From the NCBI RefSeq assembly GCF_012910715.1, contig NZ_JABBHF010000004.1, forward strand, positions 405,697-469,696: a stretch of 64,000 bases of DNA, in the 5' to 3' direction. Position 1 is the stretch's first letter; each line of letters opens with the position of its first letter. This DNA comes from Flavivirga algicola. GTDB lineage: Bacteria > Bacteroidota > Bacteroidia > Flavobacteriales > Flavobacteriaceae. Under the pieces are notes generated by a model. That model had not been told where the DNA came from and searched no databases. It saw nothing but the letters and a program-made list of their open reading frames with translations. A program made the translations under genes and the position numbers. This document shows positions 37,029 to 45,488 of the stretch, piece after piece.

Positions 37029-38987
37029 TTGATATCACCAGCAACTATAGATCAGGTCTTTGAAGCTACTCGTGTAGAGGAGGTTATTGGCGATTTTGTA
37101 AATCTTAAAAAGGCAGGAAGCAATTTTAAGGGTTTAAGTCCTTTTAGTGATGAGCGTTCACCGAGTTTTATGGTATCTCCTGTAAAACAGATTTGGAAAG
37201 ATTTTTCAACAGGTAAAGGAGGGACGGCTGTATCGTTTTTAATGGAGCATGAGCATTTTACGTATCCTGAAGCCATTAAGTACCTGGCTAAGAAGTATAA
37301 TATAGAAGTAGAGGAAACTGAACAGTCTAATGAGCAGAAAGAACGGGCAAACGAGCGGGAAAGTTTATATTTGGTTAGTGAGTTTGCCAATAGCTATTTT
37401 CAAAAAATACTCCATAAAACAGATCAGGGAAAATCGATTGGATTGAGTTATTTTAAAGAGCGCGGATTTACCCAGGAAACCATTGAAAAATTTGATTTAG
37501 GGTATTCGCTTGATGCGTGGCAAGCCTTTACAGACGAAGCTTTAAAACAAGGCTACAACATCGATTATTTACAAAAAACAGGACTTACTATTGTAAAGGA
37601 AGATAAACGTTTTGACCGATTTAAAGGACGTGTCATGTTTCCTATTAAAAGTATGAGTGGTCGTGTTTTAGGATTTGGAGGCAGAATATTGACCAATGAT
37701 AAAAAGGCTGCTAAATATGTAAACTCACCAGAAAGTGATATTTACCATAAAAGTAATGTGTTGTATGGCATTTATCATGCAAAACAGGGTATTGCTAAAG
37801 AAGATAATTGCTATTTAGTTGAAGGCTATACAGATGTTATTCAATTTCATCAAACAGGAGTGAAAAATGTTGTGTCTTCATCTGGTACTGCTTTAACATC
37901 TGAGCAAATTCGACTTATAAATAGGCTAACAAAAAACATCACGGTACTTTTTGATGGAGATGCCGCAGGTATGCGTGCTTCTTTAAGAGGTATTGACCTC
38001 ATATTGGAGCAAGGTATGAATGTGAAAGTTTGTACTTTTCCGGAAGGCGAAGATCCAGATAGTTTTGCTAAACAAAATACGCTTGAGGAACTTACAACGT
38101 ATTTAAATAAAAATGCAAAGGATTTTATTCAATTTAAGGCAGCCGTTTTATATGAAGAATCGAAGGACGATCCTATAAAAAAAGCAGATACGGTTAGAGA
38201 TATTGTGAATAGCATTTCTAAAATCCCAGATCGTATTAAAAAGGAAATTTATATTCAGGAATGTGCCAGAATCATGGACATAAGTGAAGAAGTTTTGTTT
38301 AGTACATTGGCTCAAATAAATAAAAAAGAATTTCAAGAAGAAAATAAACAATTCAAAAAAGATCAAAAAGCCTTTGAAGTGATCAAGCATCAGCAACCTG
38401 TAAAAAAAGTTGATGTGCAGTATGTTTTAGAACGCAAAATTATTGAGGTTCTGTTGCTTTATGGCAACAAAGTAGAAGACTTTGAAGATTTGGTTTTAAA
38501 GGAAAATGATAAAGGTGAACTGGTTTTAGAGCCAGTCATCCATCAAGCGAAGGTCTTCGAAAAAATATTTCTAGACCTTCAAGATGATGAAATGGAATTT
38601 TCTAATACCCAGTTTAAAACTTTGTATTATAGTATTATAGACGCACTAAATCAGAATCCTGATTTTGAACTAAAATCATTTATAAACACAATAGATAATC
38701 AAATGTCCAGCGAAATCACCTCTATTTTAATGGAAGATGAACGCTATACACTAGATGACTGGAAACGTATGAATATTTTTCCAAAAGAAAAAATACATAG
38801 TGTCGCACAGTTGGTTAGTGAAACGATTTTAAGCCTACGATGTTTTTTAATAGACCAAAAAGTGAAAGAATTTCAACAAGAAACATTACAAAATAAAAAT
38901 AATGTCAATAGAAATGTTCTTGAAGAAGTCAAAGACTATTCTGGCTTAAAAATGCTACTCTCTAGAAAATTAAGTCGTGTGCTATAA
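37029..38987 (+). CDS. dnaG: DNA primase
   Basis: 652 aa. It makes RNA primers for replication. The N-terminal domain (about 1-100) aligns with the CHC2 zinc-finger region, but the ligands are gone: the place of CPFH reads SPFS and the place of CxxC reads DFST. The catalytic TOPRIM core is intact: YLVEGYTDVIQFHQ (Glu) and VLFDGDAAGMRASLRG (DxD), with KNVVSSSGTALTSEQ. The C-terminal helicase-binding region is present. The start is TTG (37029); the product MISPATIDQVFEA matches the family N-terminus, so TTG is probably real. It ends 6 bp inside the convergent regulator gene. Confidence 0.95.
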   Translation: MISPATIDQVFEATRVEEVIGDFVNLKKAGSNFKGLSPFSDERSPSFMVSPVKQIWKDFSTGKGGTAVSFLMEHEHFTYPEAIKYLAKKYNIEVEETEQSNEQKERANERESLYLVSEFANSYFQKILHKTDQGKSIGLSYFKERGFTQETIEKFDLGYSLDAWQAFTDEALKQGYNIDYLQKTGLTIVKEDKRFDRFKGRVMFPIKSMSGRVLGFGGRILTNDKKAAKYVNSPESDIYHKSNVLYGIYHAKQGIAKEDNCYLVEGYTDVIQFHQTGVKNVVSSSGTALTSEQIRLINRLTKNITVLFDGDAAGMRASLRGIDLILEQGMNVKVCTFPEGEDPDSFAKQNTLEELTTYLNKNAKDFIQFKAAVLYEESKDDPIKKADTVRDIVNSISKIPDRIKKEIYIQECARIMDISEEVLFSTLAQINKKEFQEENKQFKKDQKAFEVIKHQQPVKKVDVQYVLERKIIEVLLLYGNKVEDFEDLVLKENDKGELVLEPVIHQAKVFEKIFLDLQDDEMEFSNTQFKTLYYSIIDALNQNPDFELKSFINTIDNQMSSEITSILMEDERYTLDDWKRMNIFPKEKIHSVAQLVSETILSLRCFLIDQKVKEFQQETLQNKNNVNRNVLEEVKDYSGLKMLLSRKLSRVL

Positions 38988-39614
38988 TAATTGTTCACTA
39001 AGTTTAGCTTGATTAACTAAGTCAACTAAGTTGGTTACTTTTAGTTTTCTCATTAATCTTGCCTTGTAAGTGCTAACTGTTTTCTCGTTAATATCGAGTT
39101 CTTTAGAGATTTCTTTGTTTTTTCTACCAACGGTTAACAGTTTTAAAACTTCGGCTTCTCTGGTTGAGAGTTTTTTGTAAAAAGTACCACTTTTATTAAC
39201 TCTATTTCCAAATGCTAATTGCTGAGTTAATTCGTTACTTAAATGAATCCCTCCATCGTGTACCTTTAATATGGCCTCGTTAATAGTAATAACATTTACA
39301 GATTTGTTTAAGTACCCCGCTGCACCAGCTTTAATGGCGTTTATGGCATAAACTTCCTCAGGTTGGCCACTAAAAATAATGGTTTTAATGTCTGGGTAAT
39401 CATTTTTTAAATAACGTAGTACTGTCAACCCATTTAGTTTGGGGAAATCAGCTTCAGTTAAAATAATGTCTACAGGGTTTTTTTTAATAAATTCTAAAAT
39501 GGCTTCGCCATCATCTACACTTCCTACAATTTTAATGTTGGGTGAAGCTGAGAATAAAACTTCTAGACCCTTCCTCGTAATCGGGTGGTTGTCTGCTATC
39601 AATAATTTAATCAT
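38982..39614 (-). CDS. NarL/LuxR-type response regulator with altered phosphoacceptor
   Basis: 210 aa. The receiver domain (1-120) has the acidic pair in LLIADNHPI and the Lys in YLNKSV. The phosphoacceptor position reads ILTEADFP, with Glu (about E54) where Asp is expected. The LuxR-type HTH (about 145-205) is normal: LSTREAEVLKLLTVGRKNKE, ISKELDINEKTVSTYKARLM. Glu at this place can mimic phosphorylation. No kinase gene is adjacent. The 3' end overlaps dnaG by 6 bp. Confidence 0.88.
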   Translation of the reverse strand: MIKLLIADNHPITRKGLEVLFSASPNIKIVGSVDDGEAILEFIKKNPVDIILTEADFPKLNGLTVLRYLKNDYPDIKTIIFSGQPEEVYAINAIKAGAAGYLNKSVNVITINEAILKVHDGGIHLSNELTQQLAFGNRVNKSGTFYKKLSTREAEVLKLLTVGRKNKEISKELDINEKTVSTYKARLMRKLKVTNLVDLVNQAKLSEQLL

Positions 39615-39713
39615 AATTTAAGCTTTTTATAATATTTAGTTAGAGATTGGTATTATAATTGAGAGAGTAAGCTTGCGGTAAATGTAGTGATTTTTTGAAT
39701 AACCTACAAAATC

Positions 39714-40502
39714 CTACATTAAATTGTTGGGAATGTTGCAGATAGGTATAGGAATCATCTTATGTTTGTTAGCCGTATTAAAGCGTTTGTAGATTTTAAA
39801 AATTTCCAATTCTCTACCAGAAAAATCGCTGGTGTTTTTGCCTTCATCGTCCATTTTCATAGCCCATTCAAGCTCGGGATACGAAGCCCCTATTTGATCT
39901 TCGTCACTTCTGGTATCACCAAATAGCCCATCACTTGGTTCGGCTTGCATAATAGATTCTGGAACTTGTAGATAGGCACCTAATTTGTAGACTTGCGATT
40001 TTACCAAATCGGCAATTGGACTCAAATCGACACCACCATCGCCATATTTAGTATAAAAACCAACACCAAAATCCTCTACTTTATTACCTGTTCCAGCAAC
40101 TAAAAGTTTATAAAGTCCAGCATAGTAGTAGAGTGTGGTCATGCGTAATCGTGCTCGTGTATTTGCTAAGGCCATATCTATTGTGGCTTGATCGCCATCA
40201 AAAAACACTTCGGTTTTAAATTCTTCAAAAACAGGTGTTAAATCGGTACGTGTATCACTTACATTATCAAATTGATTTCTTAGTTGAGTGATATGCTCTT
40301 GTGCCCTTGTTACATGACTTTCAGCTTGGTGAATAGGCATTTCTATACAGAGTACATTTAAACCCGTTTTTGCACATAAAGTTGAGGTTACTGCAGAGTC
40401 AATACCTCCAGAAATACCAACTACAAAACCATTAACACCAGCATTTGTAGCATAATCTTTTAACCAGTTAACAATATAGTCTACAACTTTTTCTGTTTGC
40501 AT
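39714..40502 (-). CDS. nadE: NAD+ synthetase (ammonia-dependent)
   Basis: About 262 aa from the ATG complement of 40500-40502; the longer frame adds 19 residues upstream without homology. It amidates nicotinate adenine dinucleotide to NAD using ATP. The PP-loop motif GISGGIDSAVTSTL is near residue 27. TGNKVEDFGVGFYTKYGDGG, DLSPIADLVKSQVYKLG and PSDGLFGDTRSDEDQIG are the NadE signatures. There is no glutaminase domain, so it is the short form. It is divergent from gldB, as in other Flavobacteriia. Confidence 0.95.
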   Translation of the reverse strand: MQTEKVVDYIVNWLKDYATNAGVNGFVVGISGGIDSAVTSTLCAKTGLNVLCIEMPIHQAESHVTRAQEHITQLRNQFDNVSDTRTDLTPVFEEFKTEVFFDGDQATIDMALANTRARLRMTTLYYYAGLYKLLVAGTGNKVEDFGVGFYTKYGDGGVDLSPIADLVKSQVYKLGAYLQVPESIMQAEPSDGLFGDTRSDEDQIGASYPELEWAMKMDDEGKNTSDFSGRELEIFKIYKRFNTANKHKMIPIPICNIPNNLM

Positions 40503-40577
40503 ATTAAATGAATTTAAATCTAAGAATAGTACCTTTGCAAACAAAAATAAACGAATCACCTCAATTAATAAAAATTT

Positions 40578-41558
40578 ATGTCGTTTAAGTTTTATATGAA
40601 GTATTTATTATTGTGCGTAATTATATTGTTGATTACTATTTCTTGTAAAGATGAGAATGGGTTAGAAGCCGAAATAGCTAAAATAGATACCGATATTAAG
40701 GTGGATCGTTTTGATTTGCTATTTTCCAAAATCACTCCAAAAAAATTACCGGAATTAAAGAAAGCATACCCTTTTATGCTTTCAGAAAAATACAAAGATT
40801 CATTTTGGATTGCCAAAATTAAAGATACTTTACAGGTGCAATTGTTCAAGGCTGTAGAAAGTAAATTTGATCATTTTGATGAAACGGAGTTGGAAATAGA
40901 ATCGCTATTTAATCATTTAAAATACTATTTTCCTGAATTTAACCCACCAAGAATTATAACGACCACAAGCGATGTAGATTATAGAAATAGAGTTATTGTT
41001 ACAGATACTATTGCTATACTGGCATTAGATGCCTATTTAGGGGGCGAGCATGAATTTTATGTCAACATTCCAAAGTATATAAGTGCGCATTTAATGAAAG
41101 AACGCATAGTGGTCGATCTAGCAGAGGAATATGCTAAAAGATACATATATCAAAGTCAAAACAAAACCTTGTTGGACGAAATGATATATTTTGGAAAGCA
41201 GCTTTATTTTAAAGATGCTGTGGTTCCTTTTAAAACGGATGCCGAACGTATTGGGTATTCGCAAGAACAATTGGACTGGGCTATTGCAAACGAAAGCTAT
41301 ATTTGGCGTCATTTTGTAGAGCACGAATTGTTGTTTAGTACAGATTCTAAATTGCTGGTTAGATTTATAAATCCTGCACCGTTTTCTAAGTTTTATCTAG
41401 AAGGCATCGATACGAATTCTCCAGGACGTTTAGGCCAGTATATAGGTTGGCAAATTGTAAGAGCTTACATGGCACAAAATGAAGTGGGCTTAAAAGATAT
41501 GTTAATAACAAGTGCCGAAGATATTTTTAATAATTCAAAGTTTAAACCACGAAAATAA
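40578..41558 (+). CDS. gldB: gliding motility lipoprotein GldB
   Basis: 326 aa. This is an envelope lipoprotein required for gliding in Flavobacterium. The signal peptide ends in LLITISC. The mature part matches GldB: KVDRFDLLFSKITPKKLPEL, KKAYPFML, then YLGGEHEFYVNIPKYISAHL and GRLGQYIGWQIVRAYMAQNE near the C-terminus. A second ATG at 40596 is also possible and gives a tighter signal peptide. The stop codon overlaps the start of gldC (TAATG), which indicates coupling. Confidence 0.93.
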   Translation: MSFKFYMKYLLLCVIILLITISCKDENGLEAEIAKIDTDIKVDRFDLLFSKITPKKLPELKKAYPFMLSEKYKDSFWIAKIKDTLQVQLFKAVESKFDHFDETELEIESLFNHLKYYFPEFNPPRIITTTSDVDYRNRVIVTDTIAILALDAYLGGEHEFYVNIPKYISAHLMKERIVVDLAEEYAKRYIYQSQNKTLLDEMIYFGKQLYFKDAVVPFKTDAERIGYSQEQLDWAIANESYIWRHFVEHELLFSTDSKLLVRFINPAPFSKFYLEGIDTNSPGRLGQYIGWQIVRAYMAQNEVGLKDMLITSAEDIFNNSKFKPRK

Positions 41559-41896
41559 TGTCTGATAAAATAACTTCTAAAATAGAATTAAATGTTGAAC
41601 TTGATGCGAATAGAGTACCAGAGAAATTACATTGGACAGCGGAAGATGGTGGTATCACGAATGAGGAGGCAAAAGCAATGATGCTTGCCGTTTGGGATTC
41701 TAAAAAACAGGAAACACTTCGTATCGATTTATGGACCAAAGATATGCCAGTTGACGAAATGAAAGTGTTTTTTCATCAAACTTTAATGGCAATGAGCGAT
41801 ACGTTTCGCAGGGCAACTCAAGATGATAAGATGAGTGCTACCATGAAAGATTTCTGCGACTATTTTGCTGAAAAGCTGGAGTTGAAAAAAGGCTGA
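41558..41896 (+). CDS. gldC: gliding motility protein GldC
   Basis: 112 aa, no signal peptide. It matches GldC in length and in IELNVELDANRVPEKLHWTA, MMLAVWDSKKQETLRIDLWT and the C-terminal MSDTFRRATQDDKMS. In Flavobacterium it improves but is not essential for gliding, and it always follows gldB. The ATG overlaps the gldB stop by one base. Confidence 0.95.
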   Translation: MSDKITSKIELNVELDANRVPEKLHWTAEDGGITNEEAKAMMLAVWDSKKQETLRIDLWTKDMPVDEMKVFFHQTLMAMSDTFRRATQDDKMSATMKDFCDYFAEKLELKKG

Positions 41897-41992
41897 TTAT
41901 TTCTGCATGGTCTTACAAACTCTCATTAGTGGTTTTGTGTGTGATTTTTTTATGTGCTAACTAGCTATGTAATTTACACGACTTATACTTGT

Positions 41993-42475
41993 TCATGCAT
42001 CTATGTCATCAAGAGTTAACGGTGTGGTCGAATATATTCCTAGAATAACATGCTCTTTTCGGAATACCAATTTTATTTCTGTTTTCGAGCTAGAGTGATA
42101 CAATTCGGGTTTTGAATTAAGTAACCAAACCTCATTGTTAAGTTTTAAACCCTTCCAGTTTTCAATTGATATTTTTTTTGATGATGGTTCAAGGTGATTT
42201 ATCCATGAATCGATGGAATCCTTATCTATTTTTAATGCAAGTTTAATATTGTAGTCTGAAGGCCCAGGAATTCTTCCTGTTCCATTATCCTGAAACCAAA
42301 TATGATATTCAGCATCGACCAAACCCGAGGTCTTGATTAAATATTTTTTTAGTGTTTCTATTTTTTCAGCCCTAGAATTAATTTCATAGCTGTAAATGTT
42401 TGCTGTTTTATTATCTAATAAACAGGAAGCCATCAAGAAAATAGTTAAAATAGATATAGTTTTTAAAAATCTCAT
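41993..42475 (-). CDS. hypothetical lipoprotein
   Basis: 160 aa from the ATG complement of 42473-42475; the longer frame needs a TTG. The signal peptide ends in IFLMASC (lipobox). The mature part has a compact alpha/beta pattern with NDGNG-like turn WFQDNGTGRIPGPSDYN and no recognised domain. It is 100 bp from another lipoprotein gene in the same direction, possibly a two-gene unit. Function unknown. Confidence 0.7.
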   Translation of the reverse strand: MRFLKTISILTIFLMASCLLDNKTANIYSYEINSRAEKIETLKKYLIKTSGLVDAEYHIWFQDNGTGRIPGPSDYNIKLALKIDKDSIDSWINHLEPSSKKISIENWKGLKLNNEVWLLNSKPELYHSSSKTEIKLVFRKEHVILGIYSTTPLTLDDIDA

Positions 42476-42582
42476 GTCTTTCAATATTTTCTGTATATTG
42501 GTTCATAACCATTTATTAAACCATTCATAATTTTTTTATCTGAGAAGCTATATTTCGATACGTGGTTTGGCTAGTAAAGGCT

Positions 42583-43701
42583 TTATCCCACTGGTTCACA
42601 ACCAATCAACCTATAATGTTTTTGGCTTCTTGTCCAGCCTTCTTTTTCTCCTATTTTCACTTTTAGCAAATACATACCATTTTTCCAAACGTCTTGAAAT
42701 AATGAATTTTCATAATCAATAAATATACTGTTATGGTGCTTTTGGTTTTTCAGGGTAGCATCAAGAAATGCAACCTTATCCAATACTATAGACATACCCT
42801 CTTTGATATCTAGTTTAATAAAAGTTGGTGTTTCCGAGTTTATATCTTCAATCAGCTCAATTGTTTTATTTTCTTTTGCAAATTTAAGACGATCATTTTT
42901 GCTAATCTTTAAGAATGCATACCTCCCCTTTTTTTCAATTTTAGAATGATTTAATTCAATTTTTAAAGATTTGGAAGTCTGTTTTATTTTTAAAGGTACA
43001 TCAAACGTAAAATAGCCTGTCTGATGATTAAAATACGAGTCGTCTTTATGACATTGAAGATAGCCATCTATGTGATATGTTTTTGAGGGTTTAATCTCAT
43101 CATTATTTAAACTTATTAATGCAAAAGTTTCACCGCCAGGAGCAGAGGGGTAATAGCCTAATTTTATTACTACCATTTTATTGTTTTGGGCATGATGGAT
43201 GCATTCTACGTTTTCTATTTCTCTCCATTCTTCAAATCCAATATTATGAATGTCAACGGTTTCAAGCGAAGTCCATGATTTGTCTTGACAAATCTCATTC
43301 ACATATTTACCATTTTTTTTGATTAAGATGCTTAAAGAGGAATAATTTGAATCATATGATGGGGCAATGTAGGTTTGCCGATCAATAATCTCAATAATAT
43401 CTTTATTAAGGTGAATTTTTTTTAGCGATTTTTCTCTAATCTTTACAGAGTCAGGATATTTTTTTAAATTAATTTCAATTATAGAATCGGTTTTTACGTA
43501 ATTGGTATCCTCTTCAATGTTAATTGCTTTTTCAATTTTTATAGAATCTGGGCGGTTTTTCAATGGGAGATTAAGAACAGAATCGATTTCCGACCTATTA
43601 CTATCCTTTTCAATATTAGGAGCTTCGTTTTTATTGTCACCACTATTTTTACAACACGTTAAAAAGATGAAACTTATTAAGACTCCAATTATTTTTTTCA
43701 T
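42583..43701 (-). CDS. hypothetical lipoprotein
   Basis: 372 aa. The signal peptide ends in FIFLTCC, a lipobox. A low-complexity region follows with two similar PDSIKIEKAINIEEDTNYVK and PDSVKIREKSLKK segments (an internal repeat). The rest is beta-rich and contains YYPSAPGGETFALISL and a C-terminal YLLKVKIGEKEGWTRSQKHY that resembles an SH3-like segment. No enzyme motif. Related by neighbourhood only to the previous lipoprotein. Confidence 0.72.
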   Translation of the reverse strand: MKKIIGVLISFIFLTCCKNSGDNKNEAPNIEKDSNRSEIDSVLNLPLKNRPDSIKIEKAINIEEDTNYVKTDSIIEINLKKYPDSVKIREKSLKKIHLNKDIIEIIDRQTYIAPSYDSNYSSLSILIKKNGKYVNEICQDKSWTSLETVDIHNIGFEEWREIENVECIHHAQNNKMVVIKLGYYPSAPGGETFALISLNNDEIKPSKTYHIDGYLQCHKDDSYFNHQTGYFTFDVPLKIKQTSKSLKIELNHSKIEKKGRYAFLKISKNDRLKFAKENKTIELIEDINSETPTFIKLDIKEGMSIVLDKVAFLDATLKNQKHHNSIFIDYENSLFQDVWKNGMYLLKVKIGEKEGWTRSQKHYRLIGCEPVG

Positions 43702-44130
43702 TTTTTAATCTATTTTACAAATGCTCTTTAATGCTTGTCAACAGTATTATAGTCAATGATTTTCAATCATTTAAGAACGTTTTTTTTAATCCTAAATAAA
43801 TTTAATCATGAACTTTGTTTTTTCAGTTGTAATATGAACAACAGAAAAGGCAAATACCATAAATGTTAGCATTCTAAATTTAGCATTCAATTTTCGTCGC
43901 TAAAATTCAACATGTATAAGCATTAGCAAAGATAGATGTGTCTATTTGTATATATTACACTGTATTCAGTGAAATAGGATATTATTCATAATAAAGAAGG
44001 GTGACCAAGTAAGTTAATCGTGTAGCATTTAGTATATAAGGATCTGGAAAATTAAAGTAGGAATTTTTAAAACTAATATGTATAGTTGGTTTTGGTTATT
44101 AACTTTTATATTTTGCATTTGTGTATTGTT
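43702..44130. other. 429-bp AT-rich intergenic region, no gene seen
   Basis: Neither strand carries a convincing reading frame; a plus-strand frame at 44078-44305 only overlaps the RidA-like gene. No strong hairpin was seen. Confidence 0.5.
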
Positions 44131-44601
44131 TTATTTAGGCGTGATTGTAAAGGAAGCTGTAAGTCCTACGCTAAAATTTCTTGGTAATTTTTCAACACCA
44201 AATATAGCTCTTGAATGTTGCCCCTTATCTCCTAAAACTTTCACAAATAAGTCCGATGCTCCATTTGCAACAATTGGCGAATCGTCCCAATTCTTTCCAG
44301 ATTGAAAATATGCATCAATATGATTAAGTCCAATAATATTATCAAATCCAACTTTTTTATCTACCTGAGCCAAAACATTCAGGGCACATAATTCCATGGC
44401 TTTATAACCTTGTTCTGTACTCATTTCATTTCCTAATCTCCCTTGATATAGGAATTCTTCATTAAGGATTGGAAACTGAATGGCGATGTAGGCAATATTT
44501 CCTCGGATGTTCACCGAAACATAGTTTCCTCCTGGGGTAGATACGTTAGGAAGTTTAAGGTTTAGCCTCTTTAAGTTTTGAGTTATATTGATTTTCTTCA
44601 T
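44131..44601 (-). CDS. RidA/YjgF-like protein
   Basis: 156 aa. It matches the YjgF-endoribonuclease-like branch of the RidA superfamily (trimeric alpha/beta barrel), with LPNVSTPGGNYVSVNIRGNI, AYIAIQFPI, GRLGNEMSTEQGYKAMELCA, LNVLAQVDKKVG and the end SRAIFGVEKLPRNFSVG. RidA proteins deaminate reactive enamines; members of this branch lack a settled activity. It lies 41 bp from a DUF1287 gene in the same direction. Confidence 0.85.
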   Translation of the reverse strand: MKKINITQNLKRLNLKLPNVSTPGGNYVSVNIRGNIAYIAIQFPILNEEFLYQGRLGNEMSTEQGYKAMELCALNVLAQVDKKVGFDNIIGLNHIDAYFQSGKNWDDSPIVANGASDLFVKVLGDKGQHSRAIFGVEKLPRNFSVGLTASFTITPK

Positions 44602-44642
44602 TTAAGCTTTTGTGTCTTTTTCTGTTGAGTAAAGATTGTTAT

Positions 44643-45224
44643 TTATATTTTATATCTGTAATGTCCTATGATTTTAAAATCAAAAAGGCAATCTTCTAAG
44701 ACTTGTCCGCTACCAATGTTGTGAACTATTAAATTCCGTTTTCCATCTTTAGATTTTTTATCAACTACAATTCCTATATGGGTTATGGCTCCGCCTAAAT
44801 TCCAACAAACAACATCTCCAGGTAAATAATCTTTGGCTTTATTTGATATTGGTTTCTCTGCACCTTTACGCTTAAAAAATGTCATTAAATTCGGAACTCT
44901 ACGATGGTCAATATTTTTATCGGTTGTTTTAAGTCCCCAGATTTTTGGATAAGCACTAAAGTTAGCTTTCATATCTTCGTGCACTTCTTTTTGTAGGTCA
45001 GTTCCTATTTTACGATAGGCACGAATTATAACATCTGTACAAACGCCTTTGTCGCTTGGAACATCTCCATTAGGGTAGTCAATCGAAAAATAACCTGGAT
45101 CATAAGTTACTTTTTGCTTCGTTAAATCCAAAGCACACGCAGATAAGTCGATTTGTTCAACCTTAGTTTGGGAAAAACTAATATTGAAACTTAAAACTAA
45201 TATTATAAGTAGTATTTTGTCCAT
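44643..45224 (-). CDS. secreted DUF1287 protein
   Basis: 193 aa from the ATG complement of 45222-45224; an ATG eight codons earlier is also possible. The signal peptide ends in NISFSQ. The DUF1287 body has YDPGYFSIDYPNGDVPSDKG, the VCTDVIIRAYRKIG motif with a Cys in nucleophile position, HRRVPNLMTFFKRKG, LPGDVVCWNLGGAITHIGIV and IVHNIGSG. The Cys-His arrangement is like NlpC/P60 or CHAP peptidases, so a periplasmic cell-wall role is plausible. Confidence 0.88.
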   Translation of the reverse strand: MDKILLIILVLSFNISFSQTKVEQIDLSACALDLTKQKVTYDPGYFSIDYPNGDVPSDKGVCTDVIIRAYRKIGTDLQKEVHEDMKANFSAYPKIWGLKTTDKNIDHRRVPNLMTFFKRKGAEKPISNKAKDYLPGDVVCWNLGGAITHIGIVVDKKSKDGKRNLIVHNIGSGQVLEDCLFDFKIIGHYRYKI

Positions 45225-45488
45225 ATGTGTTTTAATGTGTTTGTGCATGGGTATAACGTGTTTTTGTAAGTTACATTGTTGGCAGGTAATCTACAAAAAA
45301 TAAAGCAATACGATTTGAATATAAATCCAGTCGCTATCCATATAATCTTGAACCGTTTGATGTTCTTTCTGGACTTTATTTAATTATTAGAATACGGTTT
45401 TTTGCTGAATGAAGTATTTTGTCCAAATTGACTTATTCTTTTTTGTAATTTGCCCGTGTAAAACTTTCTATTTGAAAACCGACATGAT

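Noticed and set aside
44078..44305. 75-aa plus-strand frame with a hydrophobic N-terminus
   Set aside because: More than half of it is antisense to the RidA-like gene and it has no homology features.
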